From NCBI GenBank assembly GCA_027054335.1, contig JALUPA010000277.1, forward strand, positions 1 through 32,670: a stretch of DNA of 32,670 nt, given 5' to 3'. Source of the stretch: Ardenticatenaceae bacterium (GTDB lineage Bacteria; Chloroflexota; Anaerolineae; Promineifilales; Promineifilaceae). Made by a program: the position numbers and the translations under genes. Positions 1 through 7,256 of this stretch are shown here, piece after piece (positions within the stretch are counted from its first letter, which is position 1; each line of letters starts with the position of its first letter). The notes below the pieces were generated by a model. That model did not search any database, was not told where the DNA came from, and saw only the letters and a program-made list of their open reading frames with translations.

Positions 1-2020
1 TAGATGCGCCGATGATTACCAGCGGGGCTGTTTCCCCCAGAGCGCGGGAGACGGCCAGAATAGCGCCGGTCAGGATGCCGGGCAGGGCGGCGGGCAGGAC
101 GTGATACCAGGTCGTCTGCCACTGCGTCGCTCCCAAAGCCAGGCTGGCCTGCCGCAGGGACGCAGGCACAGCCCGGATCGCTTCCTGGGCATTGATGATG
201 ATCAGGGGCAGGATGAGCAGCCCCAGGGTGAATCCGGCGGAGAGAATGGTACGGCCGTTAGCCGTTGTCCCATCCGCCAGACCAAAAAGCGCGCCGCTGG
301 TTATCATCTCCAGCGCCCGCACAAAAATTGCCAGCCCCAGCATACCGTAAATAATCGAAGGGACGCCGGCCAGATTGTTGATATTGGTTTGCAAAATCCG
401 GTTCAGCCGGTTGTCCGCCGCGTACTCTTCCAGATAAACGGCCGCGCCTACCCCTACCGGAAAGGAAAACAAAATGGTGATCACAATGACCCAGAGCGAA
501 CCGAGGATAGCAGTGCGTACCCCGGCTGCTTCCGGCGTGCTGGATTGCGGCTTTGTAAGGAAATCACCTGTCAACCAGGAGCGGAACTGTAATGTACCGT
601 TGGGGTATTCGGCTGCTATTCTGGTCTGGATTTCCTGCCGCCTGATGAGGGTGTCGTACAGGGGGAAGGTTTCTACGACGTCAGGCTGCACGATTTCTTG
701 CAGAACCAGATCGTAAATCTCTGCCTGGGTGCGGGGCGGGGCGGTACAGCCGGACGGCCGTTCTCCTTTTGGTTGGCTGCACGCTTTATTCCAGGCTGCC
801 GGACTGTCAAACACCAGTTTGTCCTGATAAAACCGCTGTTCCCGTTCCAGCGCCCGGCCGCGTCCCCCGGAAATGTTGGCCGCCAGAAGGCGCATCAGGT
901 CGTCTTTGGGCAGCGTTGCCAGTTCCGGTTGGAGGATCTGTTGGGTGAAAAAGTCCAGCGTGCCGCTTTCGGCGCCGGGGATGTAGCGATGAATGGGTGC
1001 GGCCGGCCAGTTCGGGTTAACTTCCTGCCACGTTTCCGCTTCGGTGAAGATTCGGGCCAGTTCTTCCCGGCTGAGATTGTCGAAAAAGGCCAGGGCCGGA
1101 TGAGCGACGATGGTCAGGGCGTCGGCGGCGATGACGTAGGTTTGGGGGATACGGCCGTTTTTCCGGCACAGTTCAATTTCTCCCGATTGGATGGGGCGGC
1201 TGGCGACAGCCATGTCCGCTTCACCCCGGCAAAATGCGGCCAATCCGGCCGTGCTGCCTCCAACGTCGTGCTGGATTTCGGCGGCAAAACCAGCGGCGGC
1301 AAGCTGCGCCGATAGTTGCTCGATGAGCGGGGCGAGGGTGGAACTGCCGCTGATGGCGAGACGGCCGTTAATCCCGGCCGGGTTGATGGCCGGCCATTTG
1401 CCGGGGGGCAGGGGCAGAGTGGGATTAGCTTGCAGCCAGTTTTGCTGCGCCCGCGCCAAAGCGGCTTCGCTGGCGGGGAAGTAGCCCACTCTCTCGGCTT
1501 CCTCGTTAGCGTGGGTGATGACGTAGTTGAGAAAGATATCGGCTGCCTGGTTTTCGGCCAGAATGTCGCTGGTGGTGTAAAGGTAGAGAGGGCGGGTGAA
1601 GGGGTATTCCTGGGATACGGCCGTTTCCCGGTTGAGCGTAATCCCCTCAATAGCAACCGGCTTTAAGGCGTCCTGGTTTTGCTGGTAGTAAGCCGAGCCA
1701 AAAAAGCCAATTCCGTTGGGATCACTTATAATCGCTTCCGCCAGCGCCGCATCATCTTCGCTGGATACTGTGTTGGGCAGGGTTAACAGCCGTTCATTAA
1801 CCACGTTCAGGGCCAGCCGTTCCGGATCAACCTTGTTGATGACGACCACGTAGCCAAACGAATCATTTACAATGGAAAACATCAGGGCCACCAGGACGAC
1901 AAGCGCCGTCAGCAGCGCCGCCATAAAAAAGATGCGCCAGATAACCCCTTTGCGGTGGCGGTTGTCGAGATTGGCTGCGTATTGCGTATTTTGTATTTCG
2001 TGTTGTAAGTTGTTTTTCAT
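1..2020 (-). CDS. pstA: PstA-type phosphate ABC permease with an embedded, circularly permuted PstS-like domain (3' end off window)
   Basis: One open frame of 673 codons was read by hand from ATG at 2020 to the window edge with no stop. Residues 27-50 form a membrane segment after a polar N-terminus. Residues about 78-200 match the C-terminal half of the PstS encoded at 3491-4564 (shared signatures IGFFGSAYY, RPLYLYT, VGYFPASEAAL). Residues about 216-365 match the N-terminal half of PstS (ISGSSTLAPL, DVGGSTAGL, VASRPI, PGAESGTLDFF). The halves are therefore in swapped order. From about 500 onward it is an ordinary PstA permease: AVYLEEYA, INNLAGVPSIIYG and the cytoplasmic coupling loop LRQASLALGATQW near 622-634. 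Known PstA proteins are about 280-300 residues, so this one is more than twice as long. It follows pstC by 67 bp in a pst operon; pstB would be expected further left. Function as permease is secure by family; binding by the insert is inferred. Confidence 0.9.
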   Translation of the reverse strand, partial: MKNNLQHEIQNTQYAANLDNRHRKGVIWRIFFMAALLTALVVLVALMFSIVNDSFGYVVVINKVDPERLALNVVNERLLTLPNTVSSEDDAALAEAIISDPNGIGFFGSAYYQQNQDALKPVAIEGITLNRETAVSQEYPFTRPLYLYTTSDILAENQAADIFLNYVITHANEEAERVGYFPASEAALARAQQNWLQANPTLPLPPGKWPAINPAGINGRLAISGSSTLAPLIEQLSAQLAAAGFAAEIQHDVGGSTAGLAAFCRGEADMAVASRPIQSGEIELCRKNGRIPQTYVIAADALTIVAHPALAFFDNLSREELARIFTEAETWQEVNPNWPAAPIHRYIPGAESGTLDFFTQQILQPELATLPKDDLMRLLAANISGGRGRALEREQRFYQDKLVFDSPAAWNKACSQPKGERPSGCTAPPRTQAEIYDLVLQEIVQPDVVETFPLYDTLIRRQEIQTRIAAEYPNGTLQFRSWLTGDFLTKPQSSTPEAAGVRTAILGSLWVIVITILFSFPVGVGAAVYLEEYAADNRLNRILQTNINNLAGVPSIIYGMLGLAIFVRALEMITSGALFGLADGTTANGRTILSAGFTLGLLILPLIIINAQEAIRAVPASLRQASLALGATQWQTTWYHVLPAALPGILTGAILAVSRALGETAPLVIIGAS

Positions 2021-2041
2021 GTCTTTATCGTTGCGTTTTTT

Positions 2042-2076
2042 GCGGGACGCAGATTAACGCGGATGACGCTGATTTT
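2042..2076. repeat. Half copy of a GCGGATT-word repeat between pstC and pstA
   Basis: The 67-bp gap between pstC and pstA holds an array of the words CGCAGATT, CGCGGATG and CGCTGATT at 9-bp steps, ending in a T run. The same words build the hairpins at 14707-14776 and 27871-27936. Here only one arm is present, so no strong hairpin is formed. Confidence 0.5.
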
Positions 2077-2087
2077 TTAGCAATACG

Positions 2088-3302
2088 TCACTCATACACC
2101 TCTCGATAACGAGTCACAAAGCGGCGGGCCACGACGTTCAGGAGCAAAGTCATTACAAACAGCATCAGGCCAATGGCAAAGAGGCTGTTGTAATCAATCG
2201 AATCGTAACTCAGGTCGCCGCCGCTGATGCGCACAATGTGGCCGGTCATCGTTTCGGCGGCAAGCAGCGGGTTGAGGACGTAGCTGAACAGGCCGTCTTT
2301 GCCCAACTGGAAATTTTTGGGGCCGGAACCGGCGGCAATGGCTACAATCATTGTTTCCCCCACGGCGCGGGAGATGGAGACGACGAATGCGGCCGTAATC
2401 CCGGAAAGGGCAGCGGGCACGACAATCCGCAGCGACGTTTCCAGCTTTGTGGCCCCCAGCCCGTAAGCTGCCTCGCGTAAAGCGTTGGGGACGGCGTGCA
2501 GGGCATCCTCGCTCATGGAACTGACCAGGGGGATGATGAGAATACCGACCACAATCCCGGCAGACAGGACGTTAAATATCTGCACGGAATCCGCGCCAAA
2601 GAGGGTGCGAATCAGGGGGGTGACGAAGGTGAGGGCAAAGTAGCCAAAGACCACCGTGGGAATCCCGGCCAATATCTCCAGCGTTGGTTTCAGGATGCCG
2701 CGCACTTGTTCTGAGGCGTATTCGCTCAGGTAAACGGCCGTTGCCAGCCCCAATGGCAGGGCGACAAACATGGCAATCACGCTGACTTCCAGCGTAGCCA
2801 GAAGCAGGGGCCAGATGCCAAACTGGTTCAACTGCGGCGCCCATGTACTGGTGGTGATGATGGCTAGGGGATTGACGCGGCGACCCCGGAATAGTTCGGC
2901 GCCGGGTTGGTGGGGTACGGCCGTCGTCTCTTGCGCGCCTCGTTCCACTAAAATGATGCTGTCGTTCACGTCGGTCACAAGCATAATTTCTTCGCCCAGA
3001 CGGATGACGTCGCCGGCGGTAACAGCGGCTCCGGCAGCGCTGGTTTCCAGTTGGGTGGTGGTTTCGTCTATGACGGCCGTAATTCGCTTGTTCGTATTTT
3101 CCCACTGCTGGCGGGTAAAAAAGTTGACAGATTCCTTCACCAAAATGAACACAATTGCCACTGTGGTAAAAATGGACAAAACGCCGCAGGCAAACAGGGA
3201 AGTCTGAATAATCGTCTCGCCCCAACGCCTCTTTTTGCGCAGTGCCTGCGGCGTATTGGATGATGTGGTTGTGCTGGGTGATAGTTGGGTATGTGCTGCC
3301 AT
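2088..3302 (-). CDS. pstC: PstC-type phosphate ABC permease with a loop insert
   Basis: Membrane permease of the high-affinity phosphate importer; partner of PstA, PstB and PstS. The 404-residue product has a first membrane segment at about 31-56, and the ABC-permease region begins at about 160 (AVYLSEYASEQ 189-199, LAGIPTVVFGYF 211-222, coupling loop LREAAYGLGATKLE 275-288, SRAVGETM 311-318). PstC is usually near 300 residues. The excess lies at about 74-142, in the loop expected outside the membrane. That insert reads like a small beta domain (GDVIRLGEEIMLVTDV, then ILVERGAQETTAVPHQPGA), a pattern I associate with small beta modules in phage structural proteins; that likeness is from memory. 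The gene lies 188 bp after pstS, and a dispersed 90-bp repeat and a hairpin fill the gap. Confidence 0.93.
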   Translation of the reverse strand: MAAHTQLSPSTTTSSNTPQALRKKRRWGETIIQTSLFACGVLSIFTTVAIVFILVKESVNFFTRQQWENTNKRITAVIDETTTQLETSAAGAAVTAGDVIRLGEEIMLVTDVNDSIILVERGAQETTAVPHQPGAELFRGRRVNPLAIITTSTWAPQLNQFGIWPLLLATLEVSVIAMFVALPLGLATAVYLSEYASEQVRGILKPTLEILAGIPTVVFGYFALTFVTPLIRTLFGADSVQIFNVLSAGIVVGILIIPLVSSMSEDALHAVPNALREAAYGLGATKLETSLRIVVPAALSGITAAFVVSISRAVGETMIVAIAAGSGPKNFQLGKDGLFSYVLNPLLAAETMTGHIVRISGGDLSYDSIDYNSLFAIGLMLFVMTLLLNVVARRFVTRYREVYE

Positions 3303-3312
3303 ACTCCTTTCC

Positions 3313-3402
3313 TTAGTAATTGTCCAGAAGTTAGTTCGTAGTAACGACTTTAGTCGTCCAGACCGCTAAAGCGGTTACTACAAACCAAAACGGGAAGTGA
3401 TT
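3313..3402. repeat. 90-bp dispersed repeat, copy A
   Basis: This stretch between pstS and pstC recurs in inverted orientation at 30391-30480 with three differences by hand alignment. The core is an outer stem GTAGTAAC/GTTACTAC enclosing two small hairpins, ACGACT..AGTCGT and ACCGCT..AGCGGT, joined by CCAGA. It would fold as a three-way junction in the pst transcript. No reading frame was seen in it, so it is a MITE-like or REP-like element. Confidence 0.85.
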
Positions 3403-3424
3403 TTTAGATGATTACTTAATATCA

Positions 3425-3477
3425 CGGATGAATGGATCACGGATTTTTCATGGATTTGTCCGTGATCTATTCATCCG
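3425..3477. repeat. 19-bp inverted repeat between pstS and pstC
   Basis: Left arm 3425-3443 and right arm 3459-3477 pair over 19 bp with one mismatch, separated by 15 bp. The words GGATCACGGA and CGGATGAAT are partly reiterated within the arms, as in other junction hairpins of this window. It lies 14 bp past the pstS stop, so it could attenuate transcription into pstC and raise PstS over permease, or protect the pstS message. There is no clean T run on the minus strand after it. Confidence 0.7.
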
Positions 3478-3490
3478 CGAAATTATTTTA

Positions 3491-4564
3491 TTATTCAGAC
3501 ATGCCCATCGCTTCCAGCCAATTCATTACAGATTGGGTCAGCGCCTCTTCGCTGGCCGGAAAGTAGCCGACGTCGCTGATTTCTTCGTTGACGTGGGTCA
3601 GGTAGAAGTTGATAAAGGTGGCTGCCTGCGGTTTTTCGGCCATGATGTTGGGGGCGGAGTAGACGTATAACGGCCGGGCCAACGGATAACTGCCATTGTC
3701 TACATTTGCCTTGTTTGGCTCCACGCCTTCAAGCGGAATCACTCGCAGCTTGTCCACGTTTTCGCTGTAGTAGGCATAACCAAAGTAGCCGATGGCGTAC
3801 TCGTCTCCCTCGACGCCTTGCACCAGCACATTGTCGTCTTCAGATAATTGCAGGTTAGCGGCGGAGAGGATGGGTTCTTCATCTTTATCAAAAACTTCTT
3901 CCACAAAGTAGTCAAATGTGCCGGAATCGGTGCCAGGGCTGAAACGGATGACCGGTTCGGCCGGCCAGCCGGCGCGCACGTCGGCCCAGGTGTTGGCGGT
4001 AGAGAAAGCCAGGGCCAGTTCTTCCAGCGTCAGATTGTCTACAAAGTCATTCTTGGGGTTGACTGTCACGGCCAGCGCGTCTGTGCCTACCCGGAACTCA
4101 ATCGGTTCGCGGCCAATGCTGCGGCAGGATTCGACTTCGGAATCTTTAATGGGGCGGCTGGCGTTGGCCATGTCTGTTTCTCCGGCGACGCAAAACCGTT
4201 CAAACCCCGCGCCGGAGCCGATGGAGTCTACGGTGATGTTGTCGGTGTAGCCTTCCTGGGTGAACCGTTCCGCCATCCGTTCGGACAGAGGGAAGACGGT
4301 GGAGGAACCGGCGGTCACGATGTCACCGCTGACGTTGAGGGGGTCTACGGGGGGCAGGGAATCAACCGTTTGGGCTGTGGTTGAGGCGCTTGTTTTGGCG
4401 TCGGTGGTATTGCTTACGGCCGTTGCTTCTGTTGTGACTGCTTTTGTTACCTCCAGGGCTACAGTTTCCGTGATAAGCTGCGGCTCTTCCGTGGCTGAAC
4501 TATTACAGGCAGCCAGGGTTACGGCCGTCGCTATCATCAAAATAACCAATAATTTGAAGCGCAT
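3491..4564 (-). CDS. pstS: Phosphate-binding lipoprotein PstS
   Basis: Extracytoplasmic phosphate-binding protein of the Pst importer. The 357-residue product begins with a lipoprotein signal ending LAAC, with the lipidated Cys at 20. A Thr/Ala-rich linker of about 50 residues follows, then the PstS fold. Phosphate-contact motifs are visible: TAGSSTVFPL at 84-93, SIGSGAG at 114-120, ANASRPI at 133-139 and SPGTDSGTFDYF at 209-220. The start is supported by AAGGAGAAG seven bases upstream of ATG. It is the first gene of pstS-pstC-pstA and has its own promoter with Pho boxes at 4684-4768. Its sequence served as the template for recognising the swapped halves in the PstA fusion. Confidence 0.96.
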   Translation of the reverse strand: MRFKLLVILMIATAVTLAACNSSATEEPQLITETVALEVTKAVTTEATAVSNTTDAKTSASTTAQTVDSLPPVDPLNVSGDIVTAGSSTVFPLSERMAERFTQEGYTDNITVDSIGSGAGFERFCVAGETDMANASRPIKDSEVESCRSIGREPIEFRVGTDALAVTVNPKNDFVDNLTLEELALAFSTANTWADVRAGWPAEPVIRFSPGTDSGTFDYFVEEVFDKDEEPILSAANLQLSEDDNVLVQGVEGDEYAIGYFGYAYYSENVDKLRVIPLEGVEPNKANVDNGSYPLARPLYVYSAPNIMAEKPQAATFINFYLTHVNEEISDVGYFPASEEALTQSVMNWLEAMGMSE

Positions 4565-4683
4565 TTATTTCTTCTCCTTAATTGTACTGCTGAATTTCAA
4601 ACTTCCGTCGTAACTACTCAGCCTCCCGGCTTGGGCAATTACTTTCCGTCTTTACGCGACACGGGTTACGTATCACGTTTTTT

Positions 4684-4713
4684 ATCATATGAAGTTTAGC
4701 ATTAGCAGTTTAA
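4684..4713 (-). promoter_or_regulatory. pstS promoter (-35/-10)
   Basis: On the minus strand TATGAT (4689-4684) is a good -10 and lies 18 bp downstream of TTAAAC (4713-4708), which takes the -35 place and is also the most proximal Pho box. The predicted leader to the pstS ATG is about 110 nt. This layout matches activator-dependent Pho promoters, where the -35 is replaced by regulator sites. Confidence 0.6.
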
Positions 4714-4768
4714 CGGAGTAGTAATTATTGGTTAACGTCTGGCAATGGTTTGGTTAAGGGGGTGTTAA
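4708..4768 (-). promoter_or_regulatory. Pho box array (TTAA repeats at 11/22/22 bp)
   Basis: Reading the minus strand, TTAACA (4768), TTAACC (4757), TTAACC (4735) and TTAAAC (4713) start 11, 22 and 22 bp apart. This is one or two helical turns each time. The TTAACA-like direct repeat with 11-bp period is the known PhoP box form of Bacillus; the adjacent phoB/phoR-like pair is the likely controller. Binding is inferred. Confidence 0.7.
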
Positions 4769-4820
4769 AAATTGACATAAAGATGTGAAGATGTGAGGGT
4801 GTGTGCGTGAGGATCAATCG

Positions 4821-5927
4821 TTAATCGGCAACCGGCAGGGTGAAGAAGAAGGTGCTGCCTTTGCCTTCGCGGCTCTTGACCCAGATACGGCCGTCGTGCG
4901 CCTGGACAATGTGGCGGGAGATGGCTAATCCCAGCCCTGTACCGCTGCCATCCCGCGTCCGCGCCCGGTCAGATTTGTAAAACCGCTCGAAAATGCGGGG
5001 CAAATCCTGGGGCGGGATGCCGCTGCCGTTGTCTTTGACGGCAATGACGAGTTCATACGGCCGTTTCTTCTTTATGTAGGCGCTGACCTTGATACGGCCG
5101 CCGGCGGCCGTAAATTTGATGGCGTTGTGTACCAGATTGGTCACGACCCGCTGCACCCGTTCACGGTCGGCCAGGACGTGGGGCAGACCGGGTTTGATGT
5201 CCAGGGTCAGGCTGACGCCTTTACGCTGCGCCTGGGGCAGGAGGCGGTCCAGCGGCGTGAGGAGGAGGTCGGGCACGGCCGTGGCCTCCATGCGGAACGG
5301 CGCTTGCCCGGATTCGATGCGGGACAGTTCCAGCAGTTCTTCCACCATTTGCGTCAGCACGTCAATCTCCCCGGCAGCCCGGCTGAGAAAGCGATGGGCG
5401 GCCGGCGGATCGTCCAGCGCGCCCCCTTGCAGTGTTTCAATGACGGCGCGCAGGGAAGCCAGCGGCGTGCGCAGTTCGTGGGAGAGATTGCTGATGAAGT
5501 CACGCCGCACCGTTTGCAGGTGGCGCACCTGGGTTAAATCCTGCAAGATGGTCAGGGTGCTTTGCAGACCGCCTTCCCGGAAGGGGGTGATGGTGACTTG
5601 CAGAAACTGTTCCTGCCCGATTTCGATGGCGGCGCGCTGCTCGGTTTGCTGCGCCCGGCACGCATCCATCAATTCGATGATCCGGTGGTGGCGCACGACG
5701 GCGGCGAAGGGACGGCCGTCACTCTCCGCTGCGTCTACATTCAACAAACGGGCCGCTGCCGGATTCAGCCAGCGCACCAGTCCCGCCTCATCCGTAATCA
5801 GCACACCGTCCCCCATAATTTCCAGCAGGCTGTTAAAACGCTGGTTTTCCGCCTGCAAAGCGGCAATTTGCTGCTGCAAACTGTCTATCTGCTCTTCAAT
5901 TTGGCGATCATTGCGTTTGGAGAACAT
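4821..5927 (-). CDS. phoR: PhoR-like sensor histidine kinase without membrane segments
   Basis: Autophosphorylating kinase that would pass phosphate to the adjacent regulator. In 368 residues: coiled coil 7-33, PAS domain about 31-135 (GDGVLITDEAGLVRWLNPAA), HisKA domain with phospho-acceptor H150 in SNLSHELRTPL, and HATPase_c with N box NLVHNAIKF (264-272), G1 DNGSGI (299-304), F box IFERFYKSD and G2 GSGTGLGLAI (327-336). No hydrophobic segment is present at the N-terminus, unlike E. coli PhoR, so it appears cytosolic and may sense transport state through PhoU/PstB. The gene starts 6 bp after the regulator stop and precedes pstS by about 256 bp. The phosphate role is inferred from the neighbours. 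Confidence 0.88.
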   Translation of the reverse strand: MFSKRNDRQIEEQIDSLQQQIAALQAENQRFNSLLEIMGDGVLITDEAGLVRWLNPAAARLLNVDAAESDGRPFAAVVRHHRIIELMDACRAQQTEQRAAIEIGQEQFLQVTITPFREGGLQSTLTILQDLTQVRHLQTVRRDFISNLSHELRTPLASLRAVIETLQGGALDDPPAAHRFLSRAAGEIDVLTQMVEELLELSRIESGQAPFRMEATAVPDLLLTPLDRLLPQAQRKGVSLTLDIKPGLPHVLADRERVQRVVTNLVHNAIKFTAAGGRIKVSAYIKKKRPYELVIAVKDNGSGIPPQDLPRIFERFYKSDRARTRDGSGTGLGLAISRHIVQAHDGRIWVKSREGKGSTFFFTLPVAD

Positions 5928-5933
5928 GACAAT

Positions 5934-6641
5934 TTAATCAAACCGGTAGCCTACGCCGCGCACGGTGACGATGCGCTGCGGTTGGGCCGGGTCTGCTTCG
6001 ATTTTTTCGCGCAGCCAGCGGACGTGAACGTCTACGGTGCGGCTGCTGCCGTCAAACGTCCAGCCCCACACCTTTTCCAGAATCAGGCTGCGGGACAGGG
6101 CCACGCCTTGGTGCCGCGCCAGGAAGTGGAGCAGTTCAAACTCTTTGGGCTTGAGCTTGACGATTTGACTCCCCAGCCGCACTTCGCGCCGCTCTGCGTC
6201 AATGGTCAGATTGCCAAAAGTGAGGGCCGAGGGTGGGGGGGATACGGCCGTTTCCCGCCCTATCTCTTCCCGAATCATCTCTACCCGGCGCAGCAGCGCC
6301 TTCACCCGCACCAGCAGTTCCCTCATGCTGAACGGCTTGGTCATGTAATCATCCGCACCCATTTCCAGGCCCACAATTTTATCCACTTCTTCGGCGCGGG
6401 CAGTGAGCATGAGGATGGGGGTGGCTGATTCTTTGCGCAGAATGCGGCAGACGTCAATGCCGTCCATTTCCGGCAGCATCACGTCCAGAATGATCAGGTC
6501 AGGTTCCTTTTTGCGGGCCAGCTTGAGGGCGGTACGGCCGTTGCCGGTAGTGGTTATCTTGTAACCCTGCCGTTCCAGATTGTAAGCCAGCGTTTCCTGC
6601 AATGTTTGGTCGTCTTCCACAACCAGAATTTTTGCTTTCAT
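5934..6641 (-). CDS. phoB: OmpR/PhoB-family response regulator
   Basis: DNA-binding response regulator, 235 residues. The receiver domain spans about 3-115 with acidic pocket ED at 9-11, phospho-acceptor D53 ([11 protein letters not shown]), T80 and K102 (TKPF). A short linker leads to the winged-helix domain at about 140-235 ([16 protein letters not shown], then [16 protein letters not shown] and [12 protein letters not shown]). It is the first gene of the two-gene unit with the kinase and lies directly upstream of the pst operon, whose promoter holds Pho-box-like direct repeats. This makes phosphate control the most likely job; the name could equally be phoP. Confidence 0.92.
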   Translation of the reverse strand: MKAKILVVEDDQTLQETLAYNLERQGYKITTTGNGRTALKLARKKEPDLIILDVMLPEMDGIDVCRILRKESATPILMLTARAEEVDKIVGLEMGADDYMTKPFSMRELLVRVKALLRRVEMIREEIGRETAVSPPPSALTFGNLTIDAERREVRLGSQIVKLKPKEFELLHFLARHQGVALSRSLILEKVWGWTFDGSSRTVDVHVRWLREKIEADPAQPQRIVTVRGVGYRFD

Positions 6642-6741
6642 AATAGATACACGGATTCAGACGGGTCGGATGGATTTTCCCGGATAGATCAAGAGAAAAT
6701 TAGTGGCAATCCGTCAAGTCTGTGTTATCCGTGAATCTATT
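6642..6741. repeat. Inverted repeat between the response regulator and YccF gene
   Basis: AATAGATACACGGATTCAGAC at the left pairs with an arm ending ATCCGTGAATCTATT at the right (6727-6741), with about 60 bp between. The right arm covers the last codons of the YccF gene. The region also contains TTGACG on the minus strand (6716-6711), a possible -35 for the regulator, but no convincing -10 follows it. Confidence 0.5.
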
Positions 6742-7105
6742 CTAACTTGTATTGGTACGGGAACAAAGCTACCGGCAGCAGTTTGACGTGCTGGATGGCA
6801 AAGGGAATGCCGATAATGGTGATCGCCAGGAGTAAGGCGCTTGTCAGGTGGACAAGAGCTATTTCCCAGCCGAACAGGACAACCCAGATAATGTCCATCA
6901 CCAGAAAGAGGAAGTCGTTGTCCCGCTTCACACGGGTTACTTCCTTGCCAAAAGGGGTCAGATTAGCGACGCCTAACTTGATGGACTGAACGCCAAAAGG
7001 AATGCCGATGATGGTCAGGCAGAGCAGCGCCCCACCGATGATGTAGCCCATAGCGGCGATAAAGCCGCCGAAAATTAACCACAATATGTTACCTAAACAA
7101 CTCAT
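6737..7105 (-). CDS. YccF-family inner membrane protein
   Basis: Small integral membrane protein of 122 residues with two copies of the YccF-type unit. Each unit is hydrophobic and holds the hallmark TIIGIPF (about 31-37 and 95-101) followed by a short basic-amphipathic stretch (GVQSIKLGVANLTPFGKEV and AIQHVKLLPVALFPY). Length matches the family. The biochemical role of YccF proteins is not established to my knowledge. The start ATG has GAGG seven bases upstream. The gene stands alone, and its leader carries a small hairpin shared with recA (7124-7154). Confidence 0.88.
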   Translation of the reverse strand: MSCLGNILWLIFGGFIAAMGYIIGGALLCLTIIGIPFGVQSIKLGVANLTPFGKEVTRVKRDNDFLFLVMDIIWVVLFGWEIALVHLTSALLLAITIIGIPFAIQHVKLLPVALFPYQYKLE

Positions 7106-7123
7106 TTTAACCTCTGTTGCAGA

Positions 7124-7154
7124 GATTGGTTCAATCTTCCAGATTGAGCCAGTC
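7124..7154. repeat. Leader hairpin shared with recA
   Basis: An inverted repeat GGTTCAATCT-TCC-AGATTGAGCC lies about 20 bp upstream of the YccF start. A near copy in the same relative place sits upstream of recA (30365-30394). Both would be in the 5' untranslated RNA. Confidence 0.6.
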
Positions 7155-7256
7155 TAAACACCTCGTAATTTTCTCAAAGGGGGCAGAATAGGCTCCCAGC
7201 TATCATTACGCAGAAAAAGAGGTGGGGTTGCAGGTCAGAAATACGGGGAACAGCAG

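Noticed and set aside
101-1666. Several plus-strand frames in the first 1.7 kb
   Set aside because: The minus strand is one uninterrupted 673-codon frame with permease and binding-protein motifs.
2088-3302. PstC insert as a frameshift or chimera artefact
   Set aside because: The frame is continuous, the insert has protein-like patterning, and both flanks are regular PstC.
5089-6428. Plus-strand frames opposite the kinase and regulator genes
   Set aside because: Shadow frames; the minus-strand genes have complete HisKA, HATPase and receiver motifs.
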